In this document: piece after piece, positions 8,344 through 19,333 of the stretch
Position numbering within the stretch: position 1 is the first letter of the stretch
Layout: each line of letters starts with the position of its first letter
Translations under genes and position numbers: made by a program
Assembly: GCF_007989085.1 (NCBI RefSeq)
Contig: NZ_BJVJ01000017.1
Location: 1-64,000 of the forward strand
Origin: Pseudonocardia sulfidoxydans NBRC 16205
GTDB lineage: Bacteria > Actinomycetota > Actinomycetes > Mycobacteriales > Pseudonocardiaceae
Direction of reading: 5' to 3'
DNA length: 64,000 nucleotides
The notes under the pieces: generated by a model
What the model was told of the DNA's origin: nothing
The model's database searches: none
Seen by the model: the letters and a program-made list of their open reading frames with translations, nothing else

Positions 8344-10080
8344 GTGGCCGAGTACCGGGTCTGGGCGCCCGAGCAGGAGCAGATGCGGGTCGTCGTCGAC
8401 GGCGAGACGCATCCGATGTACCCGAGCCCGGGTGGGTGGTGGCACGCCGAGGTCGACGGCGCCGGGCACGGCAGCGCCTACGCCTTCCTCGTCGGCGACG
8501 ACGAGACCCCGCTGCCCGACCCGCGCTCGCGGTGGCAGCCGGGTGGGGTGCACGCGGCGTCGCGACGCTACGACCAGGACCACTTCCTGTGGACCGACAC
8601 GGCCTGGACGGGCCGGCAGCTGCCCGGGTCGGTGCTCTACGAGTGCCACATCGGCACCTTCACCCCCGACGGCACGTTCGACGCCGCGATCGGCCGCCTC
8701 GACCATCTGGTGGACCTCGGTGTCGACCTGGTCGAGCTGCTGCCCGTCAACGCCGTCGACGGGCCCTGGAACTGGGGTTACGACGGTGTCGGCTGGTACG
8801 CGGTCACCGAGAACTACGGCGGGCCCGACGGGCTGAAGCGGTTCGTCGACGCCGCACACGCCCGCGGCCTGGGCGTGGTCCTCGACGTCGTCTACAACCA
8901 CCTCGGCCCGTCGGGGGCCTACCTCGACCGGTTCGCCCCGTACTTCGCGGGCAGCAACATCTGGGGGCCCTCGCTCAACCTCGACGGCCCCTGGTCCGAC
9001 GAGGTGCGCCGCTACGCCATCGACAACGCCCTGATGTGGTTGCGCGACTTCCACATCGACGGGCTGCGCATCGACGCGGTGCACGCCCTGCGCGACACCC
9101 GTGCCGTCCACGTGCTCGAGCAGCTGGCCGTCGAGGTCGAGTCGCTGTCGGCGCACGTGGGCAGGCCGCTGTCGCTGATCGCGGAGTCCGACCTCAACGA
9201 CCCGCGGATCATCACCGCGCGGGAGGGGGGCGGGTACGGGCTGCACGCCCAGTGGGCCGACGACATCCACCACAGCCTGCACACCGTGCTCACCGGCGAG
9301 TCGCAGGGCTACTACGGCGACTTCGCCGCGGCCGGGCTGACCGGGCTGGCCCACGTGCTGTGCCGCGGGTTCCTGCACGAGGGCACGTGGTCGAGCTTCC
9401 GCAGGCGGGTACACGGCGCACCCGTCGACACCCGCCGCATCCCGGGCCACCGGTTCCTGGCCTACCTGCAGAACCACGACCAGATCGGCAACCGCGCCGC
9501 GGGCGACCGGCTCACCCAGTCGCTGACGCCCGGGCAGCTGGCCTGCGGGGCGGCAATCGTGTTCACCTCGCCGTTCACACCGATGCTGTTCATGGGCGAG
9601 GAGTGGGGCGCCCGCACGCCGTGGCAGTTCTTCTCGCGGTTCCCCGACGCGGCGCTGCGCGAGGCCGTCCGGACGGGCCGCACCGCCGAGTTCGCCGAGC
9701 ACGGCTGGGGCGGCGCCGAGGTGCCCGACCCCAACGCCGAGTCGACCTTCCTCGACTCGAAGCTCGACTGGGACGAGCCCGCCCAGGAGCCCCACACCAC
9801 ACTGCTGGCGTTGCACCGTGAGCTGATCGCGCTGCGCCGGCAGTGGCCCGACCTCACCGACCCGTGGCTCGACGAGGTCGAGGCCGACGTGGACGACGAG
9901 GCCCGCACGATCGTCATGCACCGCGGCCGGATCCGGGTCGTGGTCAACCTCGGGCACGCCGACGCGACGGTCCCGCTCGACCGGGGCGTCGACCGCATCC
10001 TGCTGGCGTCCGAGCCGGCGGCGGCCGAGCAGAACCTGATCATCGTGCCGCCGGAGGCGTTCGCGATCGCCCTGCTGTGA
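8344..10080 (+). CDS. treZ: Malto-oligosyltrehalose trehalohydrolase TreZ
   Basis: A 578-residue GH13 enzyme that releases trehalose from the TreY product. The N-terminal domain YRVWAPEQEQMRVVVDG is followed by the barrel: DVVYNHLGP near 181, Asp244 (GLRIDAVHAL), Glu281 (IAESDLND) and Asp379 (QNHDQIGN). The GTG start at 8344 follows GGAAGGAA. It is the last gene of the glgX-treY-treZ operon; glgP or treS partners are not in the window. Confidence 0.95.
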   Translation: MAEYRVWAPEQEQMRVVVDGETHPMYPSPGGWWHAEVDGAGHGSAYAFLVGDDETPLPDPRSRWQPGGVHAASRRYDQDHFLWTDTAWTGRQLPGSVLYECHIGTFTPDGTFDAAIGRLDHLVDLGVDLVELLPVNAVDGPWNWGYDGVGWYAVTENYGGPDGLKRFVDAAHARGLGVVLDVVYNHLGPSGAYLDRFAPYFAGSNIWGPSLNLDGPWSDEVRRYAIDNALMWLRDFHIDGLRIDAVHALRDTRAVHVLEQLAVEVESLSAHVGRPLSLIAESDLNDPRIITAREGGGYGLHAQWADDIHHSLHTVLTGESQGYYGDFAAAGLTGLAHVLCRGFLHEGTWSSFRRRVHGAPVDTRRIPGHRFLAYLQNHDQIGNRAAGDRLTQSLTPGQLACGAAIVFTSPFTPMLFMGEEWGARTPWQFFSRFPDAALREAVRTGRTAEFAEHGWGGAEVPDPNAESTFLDSKLDWDEPAQEPHTTLLALHRELIALRRQWPDLTDPWLDEVEADVDDEARTIVMHRGRIRVVVNLGHADATVPLDRGVDRILLASEPAAAEQNLIIVPPEAFAIALL

Positions 10081-10098
10081 GGATCAGCGCTGGAAGGA

Positions 10099-10665
10099 TC
10101 AGCGCCTGCTGGGCGGGTCGACGAACTCGGCCATGTCGATCTGCGCGACCCACGGGTGCGGGACCTCGGCGTTCTCGCCCGGAACCAGCTCGGTGTCGTA
10201 GATGTAGTGCCCCTCACCCAGCGTCGGGTCGAGCCGCAGCGCGACCAGCCGCGGCCCCTGGTCGACACGCCAGAAGTACGGGACGCCGGCCTCGGCGTAG
10301 CGCCGCGGCTTGAGGATGCGGTCGGCGTGATGGGTCAGCGGCCCCAGCACCTCGACGACCAGCACGACCCCGGAGGCGTCGAACCCGTTGTCGTGGAACG
10401 GGGTTCCTGTGCGGACGACCAGCAGGTCGGGGACGAAGAAGTTCGCCTCGTCGACGTGCACGCCCGTCGCGTGATGGATCTCGACGCTGTCGGGCGCGCC
10501 GACGCCCAGCATCAGGTCGAGCAGGCGCACGTGCCAGGTCTGGTCCTCGTCGGGCTCGGGGAGCACGACGATCTCACCGTCGTGCAGCTCCCGGACGCGG
10601 CCGTCGCCGGTTTCACGCAGGAGATCGGCGAGCGTGCTGCGGACGACGGCTGCGGTCACGGGCAT
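10099..10665 (-). CDS. Uma2-like (DUF820) nuclease-fold protein
   Basis: A 188-residue protein with the PD-(D/E)XK-like layout of the Uma2 family. FVPDLLVVR near residue 77, VVLVVEVLGP near 102 and a lysine in ILKPRRYAEAGVPYFWRVD match the family order of a DxxV strand, an ExxS/G strand and K..Y..AGVPxYWxVD. Uma2 proteins are abundant in actinomycetes and cyanobacteria; their biological role is unclear. It is convergent with treZ (18-base gap) and appears monocistronic, with a GGAG site just before the ATG. Confidence 0.8.
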   Translation of the reverse strand: MPVTAAVVRSTLADLLRETGDGRVRELHDGEIVVLPEPDEDQTWHVRLLDLMLGVGAPDSVEIHHATGVHVDEANFFVPDLLVVRTGTPFHDNGFDASGVVLVVEVLGPLTHHADRILKPRRYAEAGVPYFWRVDQGPRLVALRLDPTLGEGHYIYDTELVPGENAEVPHPWVAQIDMAEFVDPPSRR

Positions 10666-10741
10666 GCCTCCACGTTCTCCGGCGGACGTGTGCCGATCCT
10701 AACCACTGTCGTGTCGCTCAGGCTCCCGCTCGCACACGCGA

Positions 10742-10773
10742 GAACGGCACCCTCCCGGGGGAGAGTGCCGTTC
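10742..10773 (-). terminator. Hairpin terminator of mdh
   Basis: Nine-base arms at 10742-10750 and 10765-10773 (GAACGGCAC / GTGCCGTTC) are perfectly complementary. Inside them lies a second CTCCC/GGGAG stem. The hairpin is 24 bases beyond the mdh stop. It has no T-tract, as is common for high-GC actinomycete terminators. Confidence 0.6.
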
Positions 10774-10796
10774 CGGAAGCGTCGGGCGGGCCGGGC

Positions 10797-12400
<1,604 letters not shown>

Positions 12401-12472
12401 CCCCGCGCCGCCCGCCGCGCCCCGGCCCGACCAACTCGGCGACTGTCCGGGTGGCGCGGCGGCGGTCGGGGA

Positions 12473-12979
12473 TCAGGCGGTGCGGCGGCGGCTGGAGATG
12501 AAGCCGGTGTCGAAGCCCGCGAGGTGCAGCCCGCCGTGGAAGCGCGCGTGCTCGACCTTGACGCACAGGTCCATCACGACCTCCTTGCCCGCCGCCTCCG
12601 CGCGGCGCGCGAGGTCGGCGTCGAACAGCCCGAACTGCAGCCAGAACGTCGTCACCCCGTCGCCGAGCGCGAGGGTCTCGTCGAGCACCCCGGGCAGGTC
12701 GGCGGGCTTGCGGAAGACCTCGACCAGGTCGGGCACGACGGGCACGTCGGCCAGCGTCTTGTAGACGGGCCGGCCGAGGATCTCCTCGGCGAACGGGTTC
12801 ACGAAGTACACGTCGTAGCGGGTGCTCGACAGCAGGTAGGTCGCGACGAAGTTGCTGGCCCGCGCCGGGTTGGGCGACGCGCCGACCATCGCGATGCTGC
12901 GGGTGGAGTCGAGGATCCGGCGACGCTCTGGCGCGGTCGGGTTGCGCCATTGCGTCGGATTCGTGGCCTCCGTGCTCAT
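12473..12979 (-). CDS. CoA-binding protein (YccU/CoA_binding_2 type)
   Basis: A 168-residue single Rossmann-like domain protein. SIAMVGASPNPARASNFVATYL near residue 28 is the nucleotide-binding loop of the CoA_binding_2 family, and VMDLCVKVEHARF near 140 is its conserved C-terminal motif. The start overlaps the stop of metY by one base (TGATG), so translation is coupled. The biochemical role is unknown; linkage to a sulfhydrylase suggests sulfur or CoA-related metabolism. Confidence 0.85.
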   Translation of the reverse strand: MSTEATNPTQWRNPTAPERRRILDSTRSIAMVGASPNPARASNFVATYLLSSTRYDVYFVNPFAEEILGRPVYKTLADVPVVPDLVEVFRKPADLPGVLDETLALGDGVTTFWLQFGLFDADLARRAEAAGKEVVMDLCVKVEHARFHGGLHLAGFDTGFISSRRRTA

Positions 12980-14280
12980 CAGCTCTCCTTCACCGCGGCG
13001 GCCAGCGCCTGGTCGAGGTCCCACAGGATGTCGTCGGCGTCCTCGATGCCGACGCTGATCCGGATCAGGTCCTCCCCGACACCGGCGGCGACCAGCTGGT
13101 CGTCGGACAGCTGCTGGTGCGTAGTCGACGCGGGGTGCAGCACCAGCGTGCGCGCGTCGCCGATGTTGGCGAGGTGGCTGCACAGCTGGACGGCCTCGAT
13201 GAACCGCTCCCCCGCCGCGCGTCCGCCCACGACGCCGAACGAGAACACCGCGCCCGGGCCCTGCGGCAGGTAGCGCTTCGCGCGCTCGTGGTCGGGGTGG
13301 CTCGCCAGCCCCGCCCAGCGCACCCAGGACACCCGCGGGTCGGCGTCGAGCCACTCGGCGACGGCGCGCGCGTTGGCCATGTGGGTGTCCATCCGCTGCG
13401 GCAGTGTCTCCACACCCTGCAGCAGCAGGAACGCCGAGTGCGCCGACAGCGAGGCGCCGACGTCGCGCAGCTGCTCGGCGCGCAGCTTGGTGAGGAAGCC
13501 GAACTCCTTGAAGTTGCCCCACCAGTCGAGGCCGCCGTAGGAGGCGACGGGCGTCGTCATCGAGGGGAAGTTGCCGTTGCCCCAGTCGAACCGGCCGGAC
13601 TCGACGACGACGCCGCCGAGCGTGGTGCCGTGACCGCCGATGAACTTCGTCGCCGAGTGCAGGACGATGTCGGCGCCGTGCTCGATCGGCCGGCACAGGT
13701 ACGGGGTGGCGACGGTCGCGTCGATGATCAGCGGCAGCCCCGCGGCGTGCGCGACGTCGGCCAGCCCCGTGATGTCGGCGACCTCCCCGCCCGGGTTGGA
13801 CACCGCCTCCGCGTAGACGAACCGGGTCTTCTCGGTGATCGCGGCGGCGAAGTCGGCCGGGTCGCCACCCGCGACGAACGTGGTGTCGACGCCGAAGCGC
13901 CGCATCGTGACGTCGAGCTGGGTGACGGTGCCGCCGTAGAGGCCCGCGGCGGCGACGACGTGGTCGCCCGCCCCGGCGAGTGCGGCGAACGTGAGGAACT
14001 GGGCGGCCTGGCCGCTGGCCGTCGCGACGGCACCGAGGCCGCCTTCGAGGGAGGCGATCCGTTCCTCGAACACGGACACGGTCGGGTTGGCGATGCGGCT
14101 GTAGATCAGCCCGTACTTCTGCAGCGCGAACAGGCTCGCGGCGTCGGTGGTGTTCTCGAAGACGAAGCTCGTGGACTGGTAGATCGGCACCGCGCGGGCG
14201 CCGGTCTCGGAGTCGGGGATCGCCCCGGCGTGCACGGCCCGGGTGCGGAAGCCCCAGCGGCGTTCCTGCTGGTCGGTCAT
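12979..14280 (-). CDS. metY: O-acetylhomoserine sulfhydrylase (MetY)
   Basis: A 433-residue PLP enzyme of the Cys/Met metabolism family. The N-terminus GFRTRAVHAG and the motif NPTVSVFEERIASLEGG are typical, and the PLP lysine is Lys212 in HSATKFIGGHG. It joins O-acetylhomoserine and sulfide to give homocysteine. No metX is adjacent. Length and motifs fit MetY better than cystathionine gamma-synthase, which is about 380 residues. Confidence 0.9.
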   Translation of the reverse strand: MTDQQERRWGFRTRAVHAGAIPDSETGARAVPIYQSTSFVFENTTDAASLFALQKYGLIYSRIANPTVSVFEERIASLEGGLGAVATASGQAAQFLTFAALAGAGDHVVAAAGLYGGTVTQLDVTMRRFGVDTTFVAGGDPADFAAAITEKTRFVYAEAVSNPGGEVADITGLADVAHAAGLPLIIDATVATPYLCRPIEHGADIVLHSATKFIGGHGTTLGGVVVESGRFDWGNGNFPSMTTPVASYGGLDWWGNFKEFGFLTKLRAEQLRDVGASLSAHSAFLLLQGVETLPQRMDTHMANARAVAEWLDADPRVSWVRWAGLASHPDHERAKRYLPQGPGAVFSFGVVGGRAAGERFIEAVQLCSHLANIGDARTLVLHPASTTHQQLSDDQLVAAGVGEDLIRISVGIEDADDILWDLDQALAAAVKES

Positions 14281-14284
14281 GGCC

Positions 14285-14833
14285 TCATCCTGCCTTGGCG
14301 GCGACGCGGTGCTCGACCGTCACCGGGATGGGGCTCTGGAACGTGTCGAGCACCGGGCAGTGCGCGTCGACGGCCGACGCGAGCTCCTGGTAGCGCTGCG
14401 GGTCCGCGGGCCCCGAGAGCGTGACGACGACCCGCACGTCGGTGAACCCGGCGCGGACCGCGTCGTCGACACCGAAGAAGCCGCGCCGGTCGAGGTCGCC
14501 CTCGACGTCGACGGACACGTCGTCGAGCGGGATCCCCAGCTTCGCCGCCCACACCCGGTAGGTGACGACCTGACAGGCCAGCAGCGCCGCCAGCGCCATC
14601 TCGACGGGGCTGGGCGCGGCGTCGGCGCCCCCGAGGCCGGCGGGCTCGTCGATCACGACGGTGTGGGCACCGATGCGGATGTCGGTGCGCATCCCGGCGC
14701 CGCCGACGCCGGACGCGCGGAACGTGGCGGAGGCCCGCTCGGGATGCTCGGTGAACTTCGCGGCGGCGCTACCGAGGGTGCGGCGGACGGTCTCGTCGCG
14801 CTCGGCGGCGGACACGTCGGACTCGACGGACAT
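14285..14833 (-). CDS. OsmC family protein
   Basis: A 182-residue OsmC/Ohr-fold protein. Two conserved cysteines appear in ALLACQVVTYR (near residue 87) and DAHCPVLD (near 160), the redox pair that reduces organic peroxides in this fold. It lies four bases before metY and probably shares its transcript, placing a thiol peroxidase-like activity next to sulfur assimilation. The specific substrate is not known. Confidence 0.85.
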   Translation of the reverse strand: MSVESDVSAAERDETVRRTLGSAAAKFTEHPERASATFRASGVGGAGMRTDIRIGAHTVVIDEPAGLGGADAAPSPVEMALAALLACQVVTYRVWAAKLGIPLDDVSVDVEGDLDRRGFFGVDDAVRAGFTDVRVVVTLSGPADPQRYQELASAVDAHCPVLDTFQSPIPVTVEHRVAAKAG

Positions 14834-14894
14834 GACGACTCCAGTAGGGCTGAGGTGCAGGAACGATACGTGGCTCGGTCGGGTGTCGTGGCGG

Positions 14895-15800
14895 TCAGGT
14901 GTCGTTTCCGGGGAGCCGGACCAGGCCCTCCTGCGCGGTGCTGGCGATCATGGTTCCGTCGCGGGTGAAGAAGCGGCCGGTCGCGAGCCCCCGCCCACCC
15001 GACGCGGCGGGCGACCAGCACTCGTAGAGCAGCCACTCGTCGGCGCGGAACGGCGCGTGGAACCACATCGCGTGGTCGAGGCTGGCCATCTGGACGGCCG
15101 TCGCGCTCATGTCGTGGCGGGCGACGACGGAGCTCAGCAGCATCATGTCCGAGGCCCACGTCAGCAGGCAGGCGTGCAGCAGCGGGTCGTCGGACAGGGC
15201 TCCGTCGGCGCGCAGCCACGCCCGGATCGGCTCCTGCGTCGCGACCCGGTCGGCGGTCCAGACGGGTTCGTCGACGAACCGGATGTCGATCGGGCGTTCG
15301 GCACGCCCGAGCCAGTCGCCGCCGTGGCCCGCGGCGCGCCGGGAGCCCAGGTCGGGCAGCGACTCCGGCGCCGGCACGTCCGACGGGGCCGGCTCGGCGT
15401 GCACCGGACCCTCCTGCGCCACGTGGAACGACGCCGACAGCATGAAGATCGCCTGGTCGTCCTGGACGGCGAGGACCCGTCGGGTGGTGAAGGACCGGCC
15501 GTCGCGGATGCGTTCGGTGCGGTACTCGATGGGCGTGCGCGGGTCGCCGCCGCGGACGAAGTACGAGTGCAGCGAGTGCACCGTCCGCCCCGGCGGGACC
15601 GTCCGGCCGGCGGCGACGAGGGCCTGCCCCGCCACCTGCCCGCCGTAGACCCGGAACTGCCTGCTCTCGGGGCTGACACCGCGGAAGGTGTCGGGGCTCG
15701 TCTCGTGGAGGTCGAGCAGCCCGACGAGCTCGTCGAGCACGACCTGCCCGCGTTCGACGCCGTCGGCGGCGATGTCGGGGCGGCGGGGGGCGGCGGTCAC
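14895..15800 (-). CDS. Acyl-CoA thioesterase II (TesB-like)
   Basis: A 301-residue double hot-dog thioesterase that hydrolyses acyl-CoA to fatty acid and CoA. YGGQVAGQALVAA near residue 53, LHSYFVRGGDP near 76 and the C-terminal SLDHAMWFH region match TesB. The GTG at 15800 has GCGAGG nine bases upstream; an ATG at 15809 with the site directly against it is the alternative. It is the second gene after pyk. Confidence 0.85.
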   Translation of the reverse strand: MTAAPRRPDIAADGVERGQVVLDELVGLLDLHETSPDTFRGVSPESRQFRVYGGQVAGQALVAAGRTVPPGRTVHSLHSYFVRGGDPRTPIEYRTERIRDGRSFTTRRVLAVQDDQAIFMLSASFHVAQEGPVHAEPAPSDVPAPESLPDLGSRRAAGHGGDWLGRAERPIDIRFVDEPVWTADRVATQEPIRAWLRADGALSDDPLLHACLLTWASDMMLLSSVVARHDMSATAVQMASLDHAMWFHAPFRADEWLLYECWSPAASGGRGLATGRFFTRDGTMIASTAQEGLVRLPGNDT

Positions 15801-15819
15801 AGGCCGCATCCTCGCAAAC

Positions 15820-17238
15820 TCAGATGTCCTCTTCCCCGAGCCGGTGCACCCGGATCGAGTTGGTGGAGCCGACGGTCCCGGGCGGGGACCCGGCGACGAT
15901 CACGACGAGGTCGCCCGGCTGGAACCGCTCGAGCGCCAGCATCGCGTGGTCGACCTGGCGGACCATCGCGTCCGTCGACTCCACGAACGGCACCAGGAAC
16001 GTCTCGACGCCCCACGTCATGGACAGCTGGCTGCGGACCTCGGGGGTGGGGGTGAACGCCAGCAGCGGCAGCCGGGTGTGCAGCCGCGCGAGCCGGCGCA
16101 CCGTGTCACCGGACTGTGTGAACGCCACCAGGGCCCGCGCGGACAGCCGCTCACCGATGTCGCGCGCCGCGTAGGACAGCACGCCCCGCTTGGTGCGCGG
16201 CACGTGGTTGAGCGGCGGCACCGTGGCCGGGCCCGCCTCGACGGCCTCCACGATCTGCGCCATCGTGGCGACGGCCTTGATCGGGTAACGCCCGATGCCC
16301 GTCTCGCCCGAGAGCATCACCGCGTCGGCGCCGTCGAGCACCGCGTTGGCCACGTCGGAGGCCTCGGCGCGGGTCGGGCGCGAGTTGGTGATCATCGACT
16401 CGAGCATCTGCGTGGCGACGATGACCGGCTTGGCGTTCTCCCGGGCGATCTGGATGGCGCGCTTCTGCACCAGCGGGACGTTCTCCAGCGGCAGCTCGAC
16501 ACCGAGGTCGCCGCGGGCGACCATGATCGCGTCGAACGCCAGGACGATGGCCTCGAGGTTGTCGACCGCCTCGGGCTTCTCCAGCTTCGCGACGACGGGC
16601 AGCCGGCCGCCGTGCTCGTCCATGATCTTGTGGACCTGGTCGATGTCGGCCGGGCTGCGCACGAACGACAGCGCCACGATGTCGACCCGCAGGTCGAGCG
16701 CGAACGCGAGGTCGGCGCAGTCCTTCTCGCTCATCGCGGGCACGGACACGTTCATGCCGGGCAGCGAGATGCCCTTGTTGTCGCTGACGGGGCCGCCCTC
16801 GGTGACCTTGCAGACCACGTCGAGGCTCTCGACGTCGACGACCCGCAGGCCGACCTTGCCGTCGTCGACGAGCAGCCGGTCGCCCGGGCGGGCGTCGTTC
16901 GCGAGGCCGCCGTAGGTCGTCGACACGCGGTCGTGCGTGCCCGCGACGTCCTCGACGGTGATCCGGACCTCCTCGCCGGTGTGCCACTCGGTGGGGCCGG
17001 CGGCGAAGCGGCCGAGGCGGATCTTCGGACCCTGCAGGTCGGCCAGGATGCCCACCGCGCGGCCCTGCTCGTCGGCCGCCTCGCGGACCATCTCGTAGAC
17101 GCGCTTGTGGTCCTCGCGGCTGCCGTGGCTGAAGTTGAGCCGGGCGACGTCCATGCCGGCAGCGACGAGCTCGCGTACCCGCTCCGGCGTGGCGGTGGCG
17201 GGGCCGATGGTGCAGACGATCTTGGTTCGACGGCTCAC
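15820..17238 (-). CDS. pyk: Pyruvate kinase
   Basis: A 472-residue glycolytic enzyme that converts phosphoenolpyruvate and ADP to pyruvate and ATP. The N-terminus [19 protein letters not shown], the active-site [12 protein letters not shown] and the metal-binding [12 protein letters not shown] motif are intact. The GTG start has a TANNNT hexamer seven bases upstream and no ribosome site. tesB follows after a ten-base gap, suggesting a pyk-tesB unit. Confidence 0.96.
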   Translation of the reverse strand: MSRRTKIVCTIGPATATPERVRELVAAGMDVARLNFSHGSREDHKRVYEMVREAADEQGRAVGILADLQGPKIRLGRFAAGPTEWHTGEEVRITVEDVAGTHDRVSTTYGGLANDARPGDRLLVDDGKVGLRVVDVESLDVVCKVTEGGPVSDNKGISLPGMNVSVPAMSEKDCADLAFALDLRVDIVALSFVRSPADIDQVHKIMDEHGGRLPVVAKLEKPEAVDNLEAIVLAFDAIMVARGDLGVELPLENVPLVQKRAIQIARENAKPVIVATQMLESMITNSRPTRAEASDVANAVLDGADAVMLSGETGIGRYPIKAVATMAQIVEAVEAGPATVPPLNHVPRTKRGVLSYAARDIGERLSARALVAFTQSGDTVRRLARLHTRLPLLAFTPTPEVRSQLSMTWGVETFLVPFVESTDAMVRQVDHAMLALERFQPGDLVVIVAGSPPGTVGSTNSIRVHRLGEEDI

Positions 17239-17245
17239 GCCCGCG

Positions 17246-17251
17246 AGCTTA
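17246..17251 (-). promoter_or_regulatory. Leaderless -10 hexamer of pyk
   Basis: TAAGCT on the minus strand lies seven bases before the pyk GTG. Confidence 0.5.
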
Positions 17252-17342
17252 TCGCGTTACTGAACCGATCCGGAACACGGAAGCGGACGGTTCGGTGTCG
17301 ACGCGGCAACGATCCTGCGGCACGTCCGCGCCGACGGGATGT

Positions 17343-17984
17343 TCAGCGCCGCGGACGCTCGCTCGGGCCGACGTGGTCGGCGAGCCACTCCGCCAGCGGG
17401 CGCGCCGTCCGCCAGACCTCGGCGACCCGGTCGAGACAGCCCCGCTCGTGCAGGACGTCGTCGGGCGGCCAGCGCCGCGACAGGTGCAACGACTTGTGGC
17501 GCAACAGGTCGATCCGAGGGTGGTCGGGCGCGACGCCCCGCGGTGCCCGGATCAGGGTCTCCCCGCCCGGCTCCAGGCCCGCCGTGCGCGCCCGCTCCAG
17601 CCGGGCCTGCAGGTCGCTGCCGCGACGCTCGTCGTCGACAGCCGTGCGGAACCGGGCCACCTGGTCGCTGTCCATGCGGTAGTAGCCGACGGCGACCATC
17701 AGCCCCTCCGAGGAGAGCTGCACGTAGTAGGGCGGGGCGTACCCACCGCAGTGGGTCTTGTACGGCGTCTTGTCCTTGGAGAACCGCACGTCGCGGTAGG
17801 GGCGGAACACCTTGCCCTGACCGAACTCCGGCTCCAGGTCGGCCAGCAGCGCGAGCATCGGCCCGCGCACATCGCCCTCGTAGACGGGCCGCTGGTCGGT
17901 CCAGTACGCCTTGCTGTTGTCGGCGAGCAGGCCGTCGTAGAACTCGACCGCCCCGTCACCGAACCCGGTGAACGCGTGCGCCAC
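17343..17984 (-). CDS. DUF2461 family protein
   Basis: A 213-residue protein of the DUF2461 (TIGR02453) family. The hallmark motif KVFRPYRDVRFSKDKTPYKTH is near residue 66, followed by GYYRMDSDQVARFR. Function is unknown. I choose the GTG at 17984, five bases after the lgt stop; upstream in-frame sequence belongs to lgt in another frame. Co-transcription with lgt is likely from spacing but gives no clear functional link. Confidence 0.85.
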   Translation of the reverse strand: MAHAFTGFGDGAVEFYDGLLADNSKAYWTDQRPVYEGDVRGPMLALLADLEPEFGQGKVFRPYRDVRFSKDKTPYKTHCGGYAPPYYVQLSSEGLMVAVGYYRMDSDQVARFRTAVDDERRGSDLQARLERARTAGLEPGGETLIRAPRGVAPDHPRIDLLRHKSLHLSRRWPPDDVLHERGCLDRVAEVWRTARPLAEWLADHVGPSERPRR

Positions 17985-17989
17985 CCCGC

Positions 17990-19003
17990 TCAGGCCCCCG
18001 TGTCCCGTGAGCCGCCCCTGACCTTCCCGGCATCGTCGGTGCCGGCGGCGTCCTTCGTGGTGTCCGCGTTGACGTCGCGTTCGGGTTCGGCCGCCGCTCC
18101 CGTCGGCCCGGAGTCCTCGGGGTCGGGCGCGGCGGGACCCGTGAGCGTCTCGCGGGGCCCCCGCACGATCGCGACGTAGGCGACCGCGGCCAGGAACACC
18201 ACCGCCGCCACGACCACGTTGATACGGATGCCGCCGAACACCGTCGTCGCCGGGTCGGTGCGCATCAGCTCGATGAAGAAGCGCCCCAACGTGTACCCGG
18301 CCACGTACAGCCCGAACACGCGGCCGTGCCCGAGCCGGAACCGCCGGTCGGCCCACACGATCACCACGGCGACGAGCAGGTTCCACAACAGCTCGTAGAG
18401 GAACGTCGGCTCGACGACCGCGACGGGCGTCGAGTCGAGCGCGACACCACCCAGCGGGTCGGACAGGCCCGTCGCCGGGTCGACCCGGTTGTAGATCTCC
18501 AGGCCCCACGGCATGTCGGTCGGGCCGCCGTAGAGTTCCTGGTTGAAGTAGTTGCCGAGGCGCCCGATCGCCTGCGCGACAACGATTCCGGGTGCGACGG
18601 CGTCGGCGAAGAACGGCAGCGGCACGCCGCGGCGGCGGCAGCCGATCCAGGCGCCGACCGCACCGAGCGCGATCGCGCCCCAGATGCCGAGGCCGCCCTG
18701 CCAGATCTTGAGCGCGTCGATCGGGCTGCCACCCGGACCGAAGTAGGTCCTCCAGTCGGTCGCGACGTGGTAGAGCCGCCCGCCGACGAGGCCGAACGGC
18801 ACGGCGAACACGGCGACGTCGACGACCGTGCCCGGCCGGCCGCCCCGGGCGACGAAGCGGCGCTCACCCCACCAGACCGCGACGACGATCCCCGCGATGA
18901 TGCACAGCGCGTACGCCCGGATCGGGAGCGGGCCGAGGTGCCAGACCCCGCGGTCAGGGCTCGGGATGAACGCCGGCATCAGGGCCGCCAGGGTGGTGCT
19001 CAC
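17990..19003 (-). CDS. lgt: Prolipoprotein diacylglyceryl transferase
   Basis: A 337-residue integral membrane enzyme that transfers diacylglycerol from phosphatidylglycerol to the lipobox cysteine of prolipoproteins. The Lgt signature GRLGNYFNQELYGGPT is near residue 150, with several transmembrane segments around it. The last 60 residues are a charged, Asp/Thr/Ala-rich tail, common in actinobacteria. It starts at a GTG with TAACGT six bases upstream (leaderless), so it has its own promoter although it follows the trp genes. Confidence 0.95.
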   Translation of the reverse strand: MSTTLAALMPAFIPSPDRGVWHLGPLPIRAYALCIIAGIVVAVWWGERRFVARGGRPGTVVDVAVFAVPFGLVGGRLYHVATDWRTYFGPGGSPIDALKIWQGGLGIWGAIALGAVGAWIGCRRRGVPLPFFADAVAPGIVVAQAIGRLGNYFNQELYGGPTDMPWGLEIYNRVDPATGLSDPLGGVALDSTPVAVVEPTFLYELLWNLLVAVVIVWADRRFRLGHGRVFGLYVAGYTLGRFFIELMRTDPATTVFGGIRINVVVAAVVFLAAVAYVAIVRGPRETLTGPAAPDPEDSGPTGAAAEPERDVNADTTKDAAGTDDAGKVRGGSRDTGA

Positions 19004-19009
19004 CTCGCC

Positions 19010-19015
19010 ACGTTA
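19010..19015 (-). promoter_or_regulatory. Leaderless -10 hexamer of lgt
   Basis: TAACGT on the minus strand lies six bases before the GTG start of lgt. Confidence 0.5.
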
Positions 19016-19156
19016 TCGCCCGAGGGCGACCCGGGGTCGGCCGTCCCCCGGCCGCAGCCGGTTCGTCGTCGACCGGTGCCGCTCCGCCCCGGGCGTCGGG
19101 TCCGCGCCGGGCCGACCTGCGACGAGTCCGAGCATCCCCACACCGGCCCACCACCC

Positions 19157-19210
19157 GCGCGCAACCTCACGGTCGTGGAATCGCGCCGGAACAGCAGTGA
19201 GGTTGCGCGC
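19157..19210 (-). repeat. 54-bp oriented inverted-repeat element, copy 1
   Basis: The arms GCGCGCAACCTCAC (19157-19170) and GTGAGGTTGCGCGC (19197-19210) are perfectly complementary and flank a 26-base centre. The centre starts GGTCG and ends AGCA, the reverse orientation of the copies at 33.9 kb. Confidence 0.75.
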
Positions 19211-19268
19211 CGATGGTCGGGCGCGACCGACTGCCGTCGACGCCCACGCGCCGCCGTGGACGGCCCCC

Positions 19269-19322
19269 GCGCGCAACCTGACGGTCGGAAATCCGCCCGG
19301 CGACAGCAGTGAGGTTGCGCGC
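19269..19322 (-). repeat. 54-bp oriented inverted-repeat element, copy 2
   Basis: It has the same architecture as the copy 112 bases upstream, with arms at 19269-19282 and 19309-19322 (one mismatch) and a 26-base centre with the same ends but a different middle. It ends 11 bases before the trpA stop and could act as the trp operon terminator. Confidence 0.75.
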
Positions 19323-19333
19323 GGATGGTCTGC

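Larger units (their letters stand above)
19016..19333. other. Intergenic stretch between trpA and lgt
   Basis: Apart from the two 54-bp elements and the lgt -10 box, I see no gene here. The open frames across it are on both strands and have no family resemblance. Confidence 0.5.
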